Source: Litoreibacter halocynthiae
GTDB taxonomy: Bacteria; Pseudomonadota; Alphaproteobacteria; Rhodobacterales; Rhodobacteraceae
Assembly (NCBI RefSeq): GCF_004365635.1
Contig: NZ_SOBH01000004.1
Span: forward strand, 310,001-374,000
Direction: 5' to 3'
Length of the DNA: 64,000 nt
A model generated the notes under the pieces. The model did no database searches. It saw only the letters and a list, made by a program, of their open reading frames with translations, and was not told the origin of the DNA. The translations under genes were made by a program, and so were the position numbers. This document shows, one piece after another, positions 12,367 to 21,215 of the stretch (positions within the stretch are counted from its first letter, which is position 1; each line of letters starts with the position of its first letter).

Positions 12367-13278
12367 ATGGACCGACTGACCGAAATGGAAGCATTCGCCA
12401 CTGTGGTGGATCAAGGGGGCTTTACCGACGCGGCCCGCAAGATGGGGATTTCAAAATCCGCCGTCTCAAAGCACGTGTCGTCCCTTGAAACACGGCTTGG
12501 TGCGCGGCTGCTGAACCGCACAACGCGGCGCGTCAGCCCGACCGAAATCGGCCTTGCTTATTATGACCGCGCCCGCCGCGTTCTGAATGACGCTGGCGAA
12601 GCAGACGCCTTGGTCTCGTCAATGCAAAGCGCGCCTTCCGGCTTGCTACGTATCTCCGTCGCTACAGATTTTGGTGTGAACCACATGTCACCGATCTTAG
12701 GTGACTTCCTTGTGGATTATCCCGACATCACCGTGAATATGGTTCTGAACAACCGCTTTGTGGAATTGATCTCCGAGGGGTTCGATCTTGCGATCCGTAT
12801 TGGCGAGATGGAAGACAGCTCGCTGCGTGCTCGCAAACTGACCGAGACCACGAAACGGCTTATCGCAGCACCGGGCTACTTTGAGCAGTTTGGCCGCCCC
12901 GAGAAAATCGACGACCTCAACAATCACAAGCTGCTGCATTATTCCAACCAATCGGCTGGCAACGTGTGGAAGCTTACTGCGCCGTCTGGTGAAAAGCGTC
13001 AGGTGCGCACACAGGGCTGGTTGACGGTCAATGACGGGCAATCACTGCTTAACGCTTGTGTATCGGGTTTGGGCATCGCCTACCTTCCAAGCTTCCTTTA
13101 CGCAGACGCTTTGCGTCAAGGTTTGGTCGAGGAGGCCATGCCGGAGCTTCCAAAAGAAACCCAAGGCATCTACGCCGTCTATCCGCCGGGCCGCTATACG
13201 CAGCCAAAAGTGCGGACCTTTATCGACTTCCTTGTGGAAGCGTTCAAAGAAAAAGGCCCAGACGTCTGGACCAATTAG
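12367..13278 (+). CDS. LysR family transcriptional regulator
   Basis: The 303-aa length and layout are typical: a winged helix-turn-helix in residues 1-60 (MEAFATVVDQGGFTDAA, KMGISKSAVSKHV, then LGARLLNRTTRRV) and a periplasmic-binding-protein-like effector domain from about 90. The sequence resembles the subgroup annotated near CrgA/YhjC-type regulators. The ATG has a GAGGTAAC ribosome-binding site. No divergently oriented target gene lies next to it, so its regulon is not evident from context. Confidence 0.92.
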   Translation: MDRLTEMEAFATVVDQGGFTDAARKMGISKSAVSKHVSSLETRLGARLLNRTTRRVSPTEIGLAYYDRARRVLNDAGEADALVSSMQSAPSGLLRISVATDFGVNHMSPILGDFLVDYPDITVNMVLNNRFVELISEGFDLAIRIGEMEDSSLRARKLTETTKRLIAAPGYFEQFGRPEKIDDLNNHKLLHYSNQSAGNVWKLTAPSGEKRQVRTQGWLTVNDGQSLLNACVSGLGIAYLPSFLYADALRQGLVEEAMPELPKETQGIYAVYPPGRYTQPKVRTFIDFLVEAFKEKGPDVWTN

Positions 13279-13309
13279 ACGGTACGATTTTCCCCGATGT
13301 TTGGCAGCA

Positions 13310-14263
13310 TCACTCTTGGGTCGAGGTGATAATCACCTCGACCCTTCTGTTTTGTGTCCGGCCAGTTTCAGTCAGGTTATTTGCCCGTGGGGCAAGATAT
13401 CCGACACCATCCGCTTCAATCTGAGCGCTCGGGGTGCCGAATTTCTTGACCAGCCGAGCTGCCACAGATTGCGCGCGCTTTCGCGACAGGCTGACGTTCC
13501 CCTGAAGTGACCCTTCCGCATCTGTGTGTCCAACAAGAGCGATCCGGAATTCCGGATTGGCTTTCAAGTATTCGGACAAATCCGACAGCGACTGATATGC
13601 GCCTTCACCCAAGGCTGAAGACCCGGTCTCGAACTGTAAGTCATCCAGAACTGCATGGCCGTCCCGCAGTAAAGCTTCGATCACAGACCCTGCCACAACA
13701 TTCGACACAACCGGCGGCAACTGCTCATCTGCGCCACCCGGTTGCGCTGTCACAGAGGTAGCGTCCGGACTGCCTACAAGGATCATCTGCACGAAAGCTG
13801 TGTCTGAACCACGGCTGACAAACAAACTAATATACTCCGGAACCGCACCACCAAGCCGCTGCGCAGCGAGGTACCGAAAATCACCTAAATCGACATGCAT
13901 TACAGGCTCTGGAAGCACGTCAGCCGTGAAACGAAAATCGAAACCGCCGCATATCTCGGTCGTACATTCGTACAACAATTCGAAGCCGGACGATTCTATC
14001 TGTTGACGCAAGTTGTCCATGACCAACAACGACGTCCCGACATCAATGGCAACCCGCCAAGCGCGGGTGATCTGCTGACCCTCAGCCACCAGAGTTTGCA
14101 CGAATCCGTCTGCATAGGGTCCGACAGGCAGCTTGTAGCTGGCAAATGGCTCTACCTCGGAAAAAGTTTCTGTCGCAGGGCCGGGAAAAGTTAGCTCCAA
14201 ATCGGCCCAAGCCGAAGTGGCGAGCAGACAGCCCGCCAAGCAAAAAGGCAGTGTCCGGATCAT
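13310..14263 (-). CDS. secreted OmpA-C-domain protein
   Basis: The 317-aa protein has a signal sequence (cleavage probably after SAWA at residue 20), about 180 residues of unassigned periplasmic sequence with a C-x(4-5)-C pair (YECTTEICGG), then an OmpA-like peptidoglycan-binding domain (about 205-310) with the hallmark LVGHTDAEGS and SRKRAQSV. The N-terminus also contains LAGC at 9-12, a weak lipobox alternative. It is the last gene of a four-gene minus-strand cluster and overlaps the preceding stop/start by four bases. Confidence 0.85.
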   Translation of the reverse strand: MIRTLPFCLAGCLLATSAWADLELTFPGPATETFSEVEPFASYKLPVGPYADGFVQTLVAEGQQITRAWRVAIDVGTSLLVMDNLRQQIESSGFELLYECTTEICGGFDFRFTADVLPEPVMHVDLGDFRYLAAQRLGGAVPEYISLFVSRGSDTAFVQMILVGSPDATSVTAQPGGADEQLPPVVSNVVAGSVIEALLRDGHAVLDDLQFETGSSALGEGAYQSLSDLSEYLKANPEFRIALVGHTDAEGSLQGNVSLSRKRAQSVAARLVKKFGTPSAQIEADGVGYLAPRANNLTETGRTQNRRVEVIITSTQE

Positions 14264-14829
14264 CTATCAGCCGCGTGATATTCCGCGTTCGGGCGCATAT
14301 CCACGGCGGAGGCCATTCGGTTCGTCATGTTGAAGAAGCTGGCAACTGCGGCGATGTCCCAGATATCGCGATCATTAAAACCCACCTTACGCAATGCGTC
14401 GCGATCGCATTCTTCAATCCGGTAGCTGGCTTCTGTCATCTGCACTGCAAAGTCCAGCATGGCCCGTTGTCGGGCATCAAGCGGCGCCACACGGTAGTTC
14501 ATTACCAATGCCTCACCCAAAGCCGGATCGCCGGACAACTGGCGCACCGCAGCACCATGCGCCACGAGGCAGTAGAAACATTTGTTCACCGACGAGACCG
14601 CCACCGCGATCATTTCACGCTCCAGCTTGGACAGGTTGCTGTCGCCAAGCATCAAGTCATTATACATTCCGGTGAAGGCGTTCAGCTTGTCAGGATCGAA
14701 CGCATAGGACTGCAGCACGTTCGGGATCATGCCCAGTTTTTCCGTGCATATATCAAAGTATTTCTGTGTCGCCTCTGGCAGCGGGTCGGCCATCGGCAGA
14801 TCAAGAGCAGTTACATTTGGATTGGTCAC
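14260..14829 (-). CDS. peroxidase-related protein, AhpD/CMD fold
   Basis: The 189-aa protein matches the 'uncharacterised peroxidase-related' branch of the AhpD/carboxymuconolactone decarboxylase fold. The CxxCxxxH active-site motif is present (C84, C87, H91 in KCFYCLVAH), which in AhpD-like proteins supports thiol redox or peroxidase activity. The natural substrate is unknown. It starts 13 nt after the GNAT gene's stop and overlaps the OmpA-like start, so it is within an operon. Confidence 0.85.
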   Translation of the reverse strand: MTNPNVTALDLPMADPLPEATQKYFDICTEKLGMIPNVLQSYAFDPDKLNAFTGMYNDLMLGDSNLSKLEREMIAVAVSSVNKCFYCLVAHGAAVRQLSGDPALGEALVMNYRVAPLDARQRAMLDFAVQMTEASYRIEECDRDALRKVGFNDRDIWDIAAVASFFNMTNRMASAVDMRPNAEYHAADR

Positions 14830-14842
14830 GGGGCAGGGCCTT

Positions 14843-15553
14843 TCAGGGTTTCATCCGGTAATGATACCGCCCAACCACCGACAAGCCCAGAGAGCTATAA
14901 AGCGATTGTGCTGCGACATTCGATCCGGTGGTTACCAAGGAGAAATGCTCTGCGCCCTGCTCTTTTGCCCATCGCGCAGCGGCGTACATCATGTTTCGCG
15001 CAAGCCCGTGGCGACGATAATCGGGCAAGACCTCCACCGCGTGAACCATTGCTGTTGTCCCGTGGATCGCCACGAATGCGCAGCCCGCCGCACGGTCGGA
15101 TATCCGCCCGAGGATGGATGTTTTAGGGCCTGTCACCCGCTCCATAACCGCGATTCGACCTGGACCGATACCACCTTCGGACCAGACATCCTTCATGATT
15201 TGAAGGGGTGGCCAGATGTCAAATGCCGTGACCGGAGGGACGGTTTCCTCGAACAGCGACCCAATAAACAGAATCGAAGGGTCAAGCACTTCATAACCCA
15301 TTTGCGCCAGAATAGAGTCTAGTTGACCATCTTCAGGGCGAAGCGAGAACAGGGCAGGTTGCCCCAACTTCTTCATCTCGGCCACTGCCAACGCAACGTC
15401 GTTCTGCGTCACAGGGCCAACCGGTCGCGCAGCAGACACCCGTTTGCCGCCACCTTGTCCATCGCGGATCAACCATGGACCGACTTGCGTTTCCTTCGCT
15501 GCTGGCCATGTTGCCTCCACAACATCAAAGAGATCATTCGTGTTCAACGCCAA
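14843..15553 (-). CDS. GNAT family N-acetyltransferase
   Basis: The 236-aa protein has a C-terminal GNAT domain. The acetyl-CoA pyrophosphate loop is recognisable in VLPDYRRHGLARNMM, and the last strand-helix region contains SNVAAQSLYSSLGL, a common GNAT ending. The N-terminal 120 residues look like a degenerate second GNAT half. The acceptor substrate is not predictable. Its first 20 bases overlap the end of the CinA-like gene. Confidence 0.85.
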   Translation of the reverse strand: MALNTNDLFDVVEATWPAAKETQVGPWLIRDGQGGGKRVSAARPVGPVTQNDVALAVAEMKKLGQPALFSLRPEDGQLDSILAQMGYEVLDPSILFIGSLFEETVPPVTAFDIWPPLQIMKDVWSEGGIGPGRIAVMERVTGPKTSILGRISDRAAGCAFVAIHGTTAMVHAVEVLPDYRRHGLARNMMYAAARWAKEQGAEHFSLVTTGSNVAAQSLYSSLGLSVVGRYHYRMKP

Positions 15554-16265
15554 GCACCTTTGCCAATTGCCCGATAACCGCTTTTAGCCGCGAGGGATCC
15601 GTACCGCGGACCACCAAGTTGCTGCCATAGACCCCGTCCTTTTGAAACGGGTACGAACCCAAAGAGACGTCTTTATTGGCCTCAGCCAAAATCCCAAGGG
15701 GGCCTGCGACGTCTCCCTCTCCCATATATACTCTCAAGGTTTCCGAAAGAAGGGGTTGTCCGCCTGTGAGTGTCGCCAAAACGGTCGCAACCATGGCATG
15801 AAACACTGTCGGGACACCCGCCATCACATGCACATTTCCAATGCTAAACCCTGGCGCAATCGAGACCGGGTTTTCGATAAGCGTCGCGCCATCGGGGATG
15901 CGGGCCATACGTTTGCGCGCATCGTTGAACTCCATTCCCTGACGCTTGTAATGCGCGGCCAACAGATCACGCGCGTCATCACGGATGTCGACATTAACCC
16001 CGAACGCTGCCCCGATTGCATCGGCCGTGATGTCATCATGTGTTGGACCAATACCGCCCGAGGTGAAGACATGGTCGTAGCGTTTGCTAAGCACTTGGAC
16101 AGCCTCGGCGATGCGGTCATGTTCGTCCGAGACAACGCGCGCCTCCTTCAGGTCGATCGCTGCCTCGGTCAAGGCACAGGCTAGATAGTTGGTGTTGGTA
16201 TCTTTTGTGCGGCCCGAAAGAATCTCGTCGCCGATGACAAGCATGGCAGCGGTGGGGTTTGGCAT
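15534..16265 (-). CDS. molybdopterin-binding (CinA N-domain/MoaB-like) protein
   Basis: The 243-aa protein has only the N-terminal CinA/MoaB fold, with VIGDEILSGRTKDTN near the start and the pterin-binding-type loop SGGIGPTHDDIT. Full CinA carries a C-terminal nicotinamide-nucleotide amidase domain, which is missing here. Stand-alone versions are often annotated 'competence/damage-inducible protein A', although the role is unclear. The frame extends to 16313, but ATG 16265 has an AAGGAT ribosome-binding site. It is divergent from sfsA, 46 bp apart, and heads the minus-strand cluster to OmpA. Confidence 0.85.
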   Translation of the reverse strand: MPNPTAAMLVIGDEILSGRTKDTNTNYLACALTEAAIDLKEARVVSDEHDRIAEAVQVLSKRYDHVFTSGGIGPTHDDITADAIGAAFGVNVDIRDDARDLLAAHYKRQGMEFNDARKRMARIPDGATLIENPVSIAPGFSIGNVHVMAGVPTVFHAMVATVLATLTGGQPLLSETLRVYMGEGDVAGPLGILAEANKDVSLGSYPFQKDGVYGSNLVVRGTDPSRLKAVIGQLAKVLGVEHE

Positions 16266-16311
16266 GGCGTTATCCTTGATTGACGGCTTCCTTTCGGTAT
16301 AGGCCCCGCCC

Positions 16312-17046
16312 ATGCGCTTTCAAACCCCACTTGTGCCCGCCCGACTAATCCGTCGCTACAAACGCTTCCTAGCGGACGCGGTGCTGGAAAGCACGGGAGA
16401 AGAGATTACCGCTCACTGCCCGAACCCCGGCGCGATGCTGGGACTTAAAGGCGACGGAACACGCATTTGGCTGGAGGGAAACGACGACCCAAAGAGAAAG
16501 CTGAAATACGGGTGGCGCACTGCCGAACTGGCTGGGGGCCACTTCGCCTGCATAGATACAGGTTTGCCCAATAAGGTGATCAAAGAAGCGCTCCTGAAAA
16601 AACAGATCTCCGAACTCTCGTCCTACGAAACTATAAGACCCGAGGTGGCGTACGGAACTGGAAGTCGCGTGGACTTTCTGTTGGCGCAAGACGGGTTGCC
16701 GGACGCATATGTCGAAGTGAAAAGCGTCACCCTGCGACGCGACGGAAATTGGGCAGAATTTCCCGATTGCGTCACTGAACGGGGTGCAAAGCATCTGCGG
16801 GAGTTGACCGAAATTGCGCGCACCGGCGCCCGAGCAGTGATGCTTTATCTGGTTAGCCGTACAGATTGCGATCAGCTGCGAATGGCCGCTGATCTAGACC
16901 CTAAATACGCCAAAGCTTTCGACATTGCCCGTAACGGCGGCGTCGAAATGCTGTGCTACGCCAGCACTATCTCCAATACTGGGATGTCGATTGGAAAAGC
17001 GCTACCGATCGACCCCGCACCACAAAGCTGCCCAAGGGTGGTCTAA
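16312..17046 (+). CDS. sfsA: SfsA family DNA-binding protein / nuclease-like
   Basis: The 244-aa protein is a full-length SfsA homologue: an N-terminal OB-like part (VPARLIRRYKRFLADA, HCPNPGAM) and a restriction-endonuclease-like core with VDFLLAQDG and YVEVKSVTLRRDG, the E-x-K of the PD-(D/E)XK fold. In E. coli, SfsA was named for stimulation of sugar fermentation genes, and its real activity is unsettled. It precedes map by 47 nt. Confidence 0.93.
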   Translation: MRFQTPLVPARLIRRYKRFLADAVLESTGEEITAHCPNPGAMLGLKGDGTRIWLEGNDDPKRKLKYGWRTAELAGGHFACIDTGLPNKVIKEALLKKQISELSSYETIRPEVAYGTGSRVDFLLAQDGLPDAYVEVKSVTLRRDGNWAEFPDCVTERGAKHLRELTEIARTGARAVMLYLVSRTDCDQLRMAADLDPKYAKAFDIARNGGVEMLCYASTISNTGMSIGKALPIDPAPQSCPRVV

Positions 17047-17093
17047 CCTCAAACGGCATATTATATGTGTCGCAAGCAACACCGGAGTTACCT

Positions 17094-17906
17094 TTGGACG
17101 ACACGACACATAAAGGCCGCATCACCAAGCAAGGCATCCGCATCTATGACAACGTAGATTTCGCAGGCATGGCCAAGGCTGGCGCGTTGGCCGCTCAGAT
17201 ACTCGATGACGTGGCTGAACTTGTGGTGCCCGGCACCACAACAAAGGTTTTGGATACAGCGATCACCAAAATGGTGAACGACGCGGGCTCTACCTCTGCC
17301 ACCATCGGCTACAAGGGCTACCAACACGCGAGTTGCATCAGCGTGAATCATGTCGTCTGCCACGGCATACCCGGCCCGAAGCTGCTAAAAGAAGGCGATA
17401 TTCTGAACATCGACGTTACGGTGATCGTGGACGGGTGGTTCGGCGACACCAGTCGCATGTATGTCGCGGGCAAACCCAACCGCAAGGCGGAGCGGTTGAT
17501 TCAGGTGACCCATGACGCGCTGTTTGAAGGCATCAATGCCGTCAAGCCGGGGAACACATTCGGCGATATCGGGAATGCCATTCAAAAATACGTTGAAGGA
17601 CATCGCATGTCCGTCGTCCGTGATTTCTGTGGTCACGGGCTGGGCCGCGTGTTCCATGCGCCACCAAACGTACTTCACTATGGTCGACCCGGCACTGGTG
17701 CAGTGCTGGAGGAGGGCATGTTCTTCACAATTGAACCCATGGTGAACCTCGGGCGACCCGAAACAAAGGTGCTCGCTGACGACTGGACTGCGGTGACCCG
17801 CGATAAGTCACTGTCGGCGCAGTTTGAGCATTCGATTGGAGTGACTGCAGACGGGTGTCAGATTTTCACCCTGTCACCAGGCGGGAAGTTCCACCCGACC
17901 TATTGA
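17094..17906 (+). CDS. map: methionine aminopeptidase, type I
   Basis: Map removes the initiator methionine from nascent proteins. The metal ligands of the pita-bread fold are present: two aspartates in DVTVIVDGWFGDTSRM, then CGHGLGRVFH, FTIEPMVN and FEHSIGVT. No ATG sits at the homologues' usual start. I chose TTG 17094 because CCGGAG lies about 7 nt upstream and the resulting MDDTTHKGRIT N-terminus matches Roseobacter homologues; GTG 17067 is the alternative. Length is 270 aa. Confidence 0.93.
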   Translation: MDDTTHKGRITKQGIRIYDNVDFAGMAKAGALAAQILDDVAELVVPGTTTKVLDTAITKMVNDAGSTSATIGYKGYQHASCISVNHVVCHGIPGPKLLKEGDILNIDVTVIVDGWFGDTSRMYVAGKPNRKAERLIQVTHDALFEGINAVKPGNTFGDIGNAIQKYVEGHRMSVVRDFCGHGLGRVFHAPPNVLHYGRPGTGAVLEEGMFFTIEPMVNLGRPETKVLADDWTAVTRDKSLSAQFEHSIGVTADGCQIFTLSPGGKFHPTY

Positions 17907-17949
17907 GGCGCTTAACCCGCAATTAAGTCGAATCATCCGAACTGGTGCC

Positions 17950-18699
17950 ATGACACTGCACCAAGCACATATGATGGACGCCCTACCGGGATTGCAGCCG
18001 CATCGGATCTCTATTTCCCACTCTCGGGAGGCGGAGCAACACGGCCATCGCAAGCGTGTACGGGATAGGTTTTTGAAAGCCGGGGGCGATGCAACGCCTG
18101 AATCGGAACTGCTGGAACTGGTGCTATTTCGCGCGATCCCCCGCCGGGAGGTGCGTAGTTTGGCGCGACGCCTATTGGCGACATTCGGTGACTTTAACGG
18201 TGTTATCGCCGCGTCCCCCAATCGGCTTTCTGCTGTGCAGGGTGTTGGGACAAGCGTTATTCAGGAGCTGAAAGTTGTAGAAGCTGCGGCGCAAACCATG
18301 GCGCGAACCAAGGTTATGCACCGCGACGTACTGTCGTCTTGGGATGCGCTGCTGCAATACTGCCGCGCAAAGATGGCTAATATGGAGCGCGAGCAGTTCC
18401 GTGTGCTGTTTTTGGATCGCCGCAACCGCCTGATCGCGGATGAAGCACTACAGACAGGAACGGTCGATCATGTACCTGTTTATCCGCGAGAGGTGATCAA
18501 ACGGGCGTTGGAACTCAATGCTTCCGCTTTGATCTTGGTGCATAATCACCCGTCCGGAGATTCAACGCCCTCCCGTGACGACATCGCAATGACCCGCCAA
18601 ATTCGCCAAGGTGCTGAAACCTTGGGTTTGGTCTTGCACGACCACCTAATCATCGGAAGCAGCGGCACTTATTCCTTCCGCTCCAACGAGCTTCTTTAG
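17950..18699 (+). CDS. radC: RadC/YicR family JAB-domain protein
   Basis: The 249-aa protein has an N-terminal helix-hairpin-helix-like region (about 85-115) and a C-terminal JAB1/MPN-type metalloprotease-like domain whose metal motif HNHPSGDSTPSRDD supplies H198, H200 and D210. RadC was named as a DNA repair gene, but that assignment is doubtful and its biochemical role is unknown. It is convergent with the next gene, only 3 nt from its stop. Confidence 0.93.
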   Translation: MTLHQAHMMDALPGLQPHRISISHSREAEQHGHRKRVRDRFLKAGGDATPESELLELVLFRAIPRREVRSLARRLLATFGDFNGVIAASPNRLSAVQGVGTSVIQELKVVEAAAQTMARTKVMHRDVLSSWDALLQYCRAKMANMEREQFRVLFLDRRNRLIADEALQTGTVDHVPVYPREVIKRALELNASALILVHNHPSGDSTPSRDDIAMTRQIRQGAETLGLVLHDHLIIGSSGTYSFRSNELL

Positions 18700-18702
18700 G
18701 CT

Positions 18703-20253
18703 CTATTTCACCCAAACTTCGACGCGACGGTTGATTGCCCGCCCCCAATCCGTGTCATCGCACGCCATCGGTAGCGCCTCGCCAAATGCGTCTGTACGGA
18801 GTTTAAGGCGCTTGAAGTCCGCGTCCGGCGCTGCCTCTTTCAGCAACCGCAAAACTGTCTTCGCTCGTTTCAGTGACAAGGTCAGATTGGGTTCCGCTGG
18901 CCCGTCGCCGTCACTAAATCCGGCGAGCAACAAATCTTGGTCGTTGAACGCACCAGTTTCAATCGCGCGGGCTAGGCGAATGATGTTTTCTTGTGACTGC
19001 ACATCAAGGCGGGTGCCACCTGTGAACCGGAATGTGGTCGAAAGACGGTCACGATCGCGCAACGCCTCGACCATAGCTTGCAGGTCATCCAATGTGACTT
19101 CCGGTCCGGCTTGCGAAATTGCGTGGGCAAGCCGGTCACCTTGATCATCAAACCTTGTTTTGGTGATTGCCTGATCAACGAAGCCTGCCCTGCGAATAAC
19201 CAGATCAGCGGCTGGATCTTGGGTAAAGTCGAGAAATTCACGCGCGATAAGTGGCAACCGGCGCGCTGGTGTATAAAGCATCAAGGGCAATGTGAGCGGG
19301 TAATCCTCCGACCGCAAAGCAGAGAGCGTCGCGTTGGTCTCGAAGCCGCAACTTCCGGCTACCTGAAGGGGAATTGCATTTCCAATCTCGCTAAGCGTTG
19401 TCAGGCCTATCGCAAAGGTATCGCCCGCCACAGCATCTGCCAGATCTTCCAAAAATTCATGGTGGGTCGCACCTTCCGCAAGAGACGCCGCATTCGGGCG
19501 CAATACGCGGTCTTCAAATGTCTCCAAGAGCCCCGATTCCGGCTTCGGAAGGTGACGGATGATCGGAATATCCGCGCCGCCAATGTCCGACCAACGCTTC
19601 ACGCTGCCTGACAATGCGGCTGCCATTTGTTCCAAGGATATGCTGCGCAGCTGCTGACTCGGTGCGGTGATAGCCACAACTCCATCCAAAGCCACGACCC
19701 GGGCGCGCCGTCCTTTCAGCAAATCTCCTGAGGCCGCGCTGCGTGCCATCGCGATTTCGGCGCTGCGCGGCTCACGCAAGACCAAGGCAATGTCTGCCTC
19801 CTCCGCAATTAGGTCAGCATACCCCTCTGCGGTGGTTCCTGATGACAACTCGAACCGCGCCTGCACCCGCTCGCTGTCCTTAAGCTCGAAAGTGGACTGA
19901 CGGTCATTCGTCACCTCACGCGTTACCGAAAGTCCTTTCCGCATCGCGAAAGCTTGAATCATTGCAGGAATAAGCACATCAGCCATCCGGTCAGCGCCCG
20001 ACAGGCGAATGTTCGCAACAAATGCGTTTAAGTCGGGACAACCAGGGCCGTCGCATGTCACGCCCTGACCATCCAACGTCAGTGGCCCGTAGATCGTTTC
20101 AACCCGATAGAACTCGCCATCGTAAGTGAGCAAAGTCCCTTCAATCTGGATCGCACCATCGCGTGACGTCAGTTTCACGTCATTTGCGGACGCCGTCATC
20201 GCGGACGCGCAAAGCCAGATTGCCGCCCATAAGCTGCGCCATAAAAAGTGCAC
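18703..20253 (-). CDS. PstS-like substrate-binding domain fused to OmpA C-domain
   Basis: The 516-aa secreted protein has a signal peptide (cleavage near residue 23, after ASA), a short N-terminal module containing a GQGVTCDGPGCP cysteine pair, a phosphate-binding-protein-like domain (about 70-370), and a C-terminal OmpA-like peptidoglycan-binding domain (about 400-516) ending in the typical WGRAINRRVEVW. Known Rhodobacterales proteins share this fusion. A periplasmic ligand sensor tethered to peptidoglycan is a reasonable inference. It follows the secreted 290-aa gene by 4 nt. Confidence 0.85.
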   Translation of the reverse strand: MHFLWRSLWAAIWLCASAMTASANDVKLTSRDGAIQIEGTLLTYDGEFYRVETIYGPLTLDGQGVTCDGPGCPDLNAFVANIRLSGADRMADVLIPAMIQAFAMRKGLSVTREVTNDRQSTFELKDSERVQARFELSSGTTAEGYADLIAEEADIALVLREPRSAEIAMARSAASGDLLKGRRARVVALDGVVAITAPSQQLRSISLEQMAAALSGSVKRWSDIGGADIPIIRHLPKPESGLLETFEDRVLRPNAASLAEGATHHEFLEDLADAVAGDTFAIGLTTLSEIGNAIPLQVAGSCGFETNATLSALRSEDYPLTLPLMLYTPARRLPLIAREFLDFTQDPAADLVIRRAGFVDQAITKTRFDDQGDRLAHAISQAGPEVTLDDLQAMVEALRDRDRLSTTFRFTGGTRLDVQSQENIIRLARAIETGAFNDQDLLLAGFSDGDGPAEPNLTLSLKRAKTVLRLLKEAAPDADFKRLKLRTDAFGEALPMACDDTDWGRAINRRVEVWVK

Positions 20254-20257
20254 TTGA

Positions 20258-21130
20258 TTATCCGCCTTGGTTTCCTGCGAGTTTCAGGTCTCGAAGGATA
20301 TTTTTCAACTCCAGTCTTTCACCAACCGCCCCGCATCCTGGCCCTTTTAAGGTCAGGTCGTAGGTTGAAGTCGGCTCGCCCGGCACCGTTCGATGTACGC
20401 GCGCAGCATGGCCAGCTTCACAGTTGTTTGCAGTTACCGCTGCTTGCATCGACAAGCGAACCACACCAGAGGTTGCGCTGTCGCTTATCCGGCTTGAAAA
20501 GACCTGTAAAACGGCGCCACTTGTATCAAGCGACTGCCCCAGATGAAAAACCTGACCATCCAAAACCTTCGGAGCCTTCGCGACGAGCTCGCCCGGATCG
20601 GCTCCGCTCCATTGCAAAGCGACGCGGGCAAAGTTCTGCGCATCTGGCACATGGGCGGCTGCATTCAGAACAGTGCCGTCCGACAAAACCGCTTTTAGTT
20701 CGGCATACTCATCAAGCGCGGGAAGCAAAAACGATAGCTCACCCGTGAGGGGCATTGGTTGCGTGAAGGCAAGGTTCTCATGCTCAATCCGCACGACATC
20801 ATAAGGCAAACAAGGTGCAGAAACCCGGACGTTTAACATAGCATCTGGGTTGGGCGTTATGGTCAGAGACGACCCACATGCCGTGCCGAAGTTGGAAATG
20901 TTAGCCTGCCTTGCGACAATTTCCGTGACGGGATCCTGATACTCCGCAAATGGAGCTATCGCAGAGGTGAATGTTACAAGCGTTTCATCAACGTCGTGCG
21001 GAAGCTCTGGTGACGGAAGCAAAACGTTCGGCCGTGGCGGCGTAATCGCCGCGGCTATTCCGTCTGCATGTGTCGGGGATACAATACCAAACCACGCAGC
21101 CAGCGCTGCGCCTGTCAAAATTCTGCTCAT
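20258..21130 (-). CDS. secreted protein of unknown function, downstream of secA
   Basis: The 290-aa protein has a signal peptide (MSRILTGAALAAWFGIVSPTHA, cleavage after residue 22) and a predominantly beta-rich mature chain with several paired cysteines (FGTACGSS, SAPCLPYD, NNCEAG, GPGCGA). I recognise no enzyme motif. Similar proteins next to secA in this group are sometimes labelled 'translocase', which looks like a name carried over from the neighbour. It lies 85 nt after secA and 4 nt before the PstS-OmpA gene. Confidence 0.7.
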   Translation of the reverse strand: MSRILTGAALAAWFGIVSPTHADGIAAAITPPRPNVLLPSPELPHDVDETLVTFTSAIAPFAEYQDPVTEIVARQANISNFGTACGSSLTITPNPDAMLNVRVSAPCLPYDVVRIEHENLAFTQPMPLTGELSFLLPALDEYAELKAVLSDGTVLNAAAHVPDAQNFARVALQWSGADPGELVAKAPKVLDGQVFHLGQSLDTSGAVLQVFSSRISDSATSGVVRLSMQAAVTANNCEAGHAARVHRTVPGEPTSTYDLTLKGPGCGAVGERLELKNILRDLKLAGNQGG

Positions 21131-21215
21131 TTACCTGCCTTGCCGAGTATTCTCGTTGCAATAGAATTTTAGCGTAGCAGAAAATCAGCCTTGGCGAAAT
21201 AGTGAGGTTTTACCC

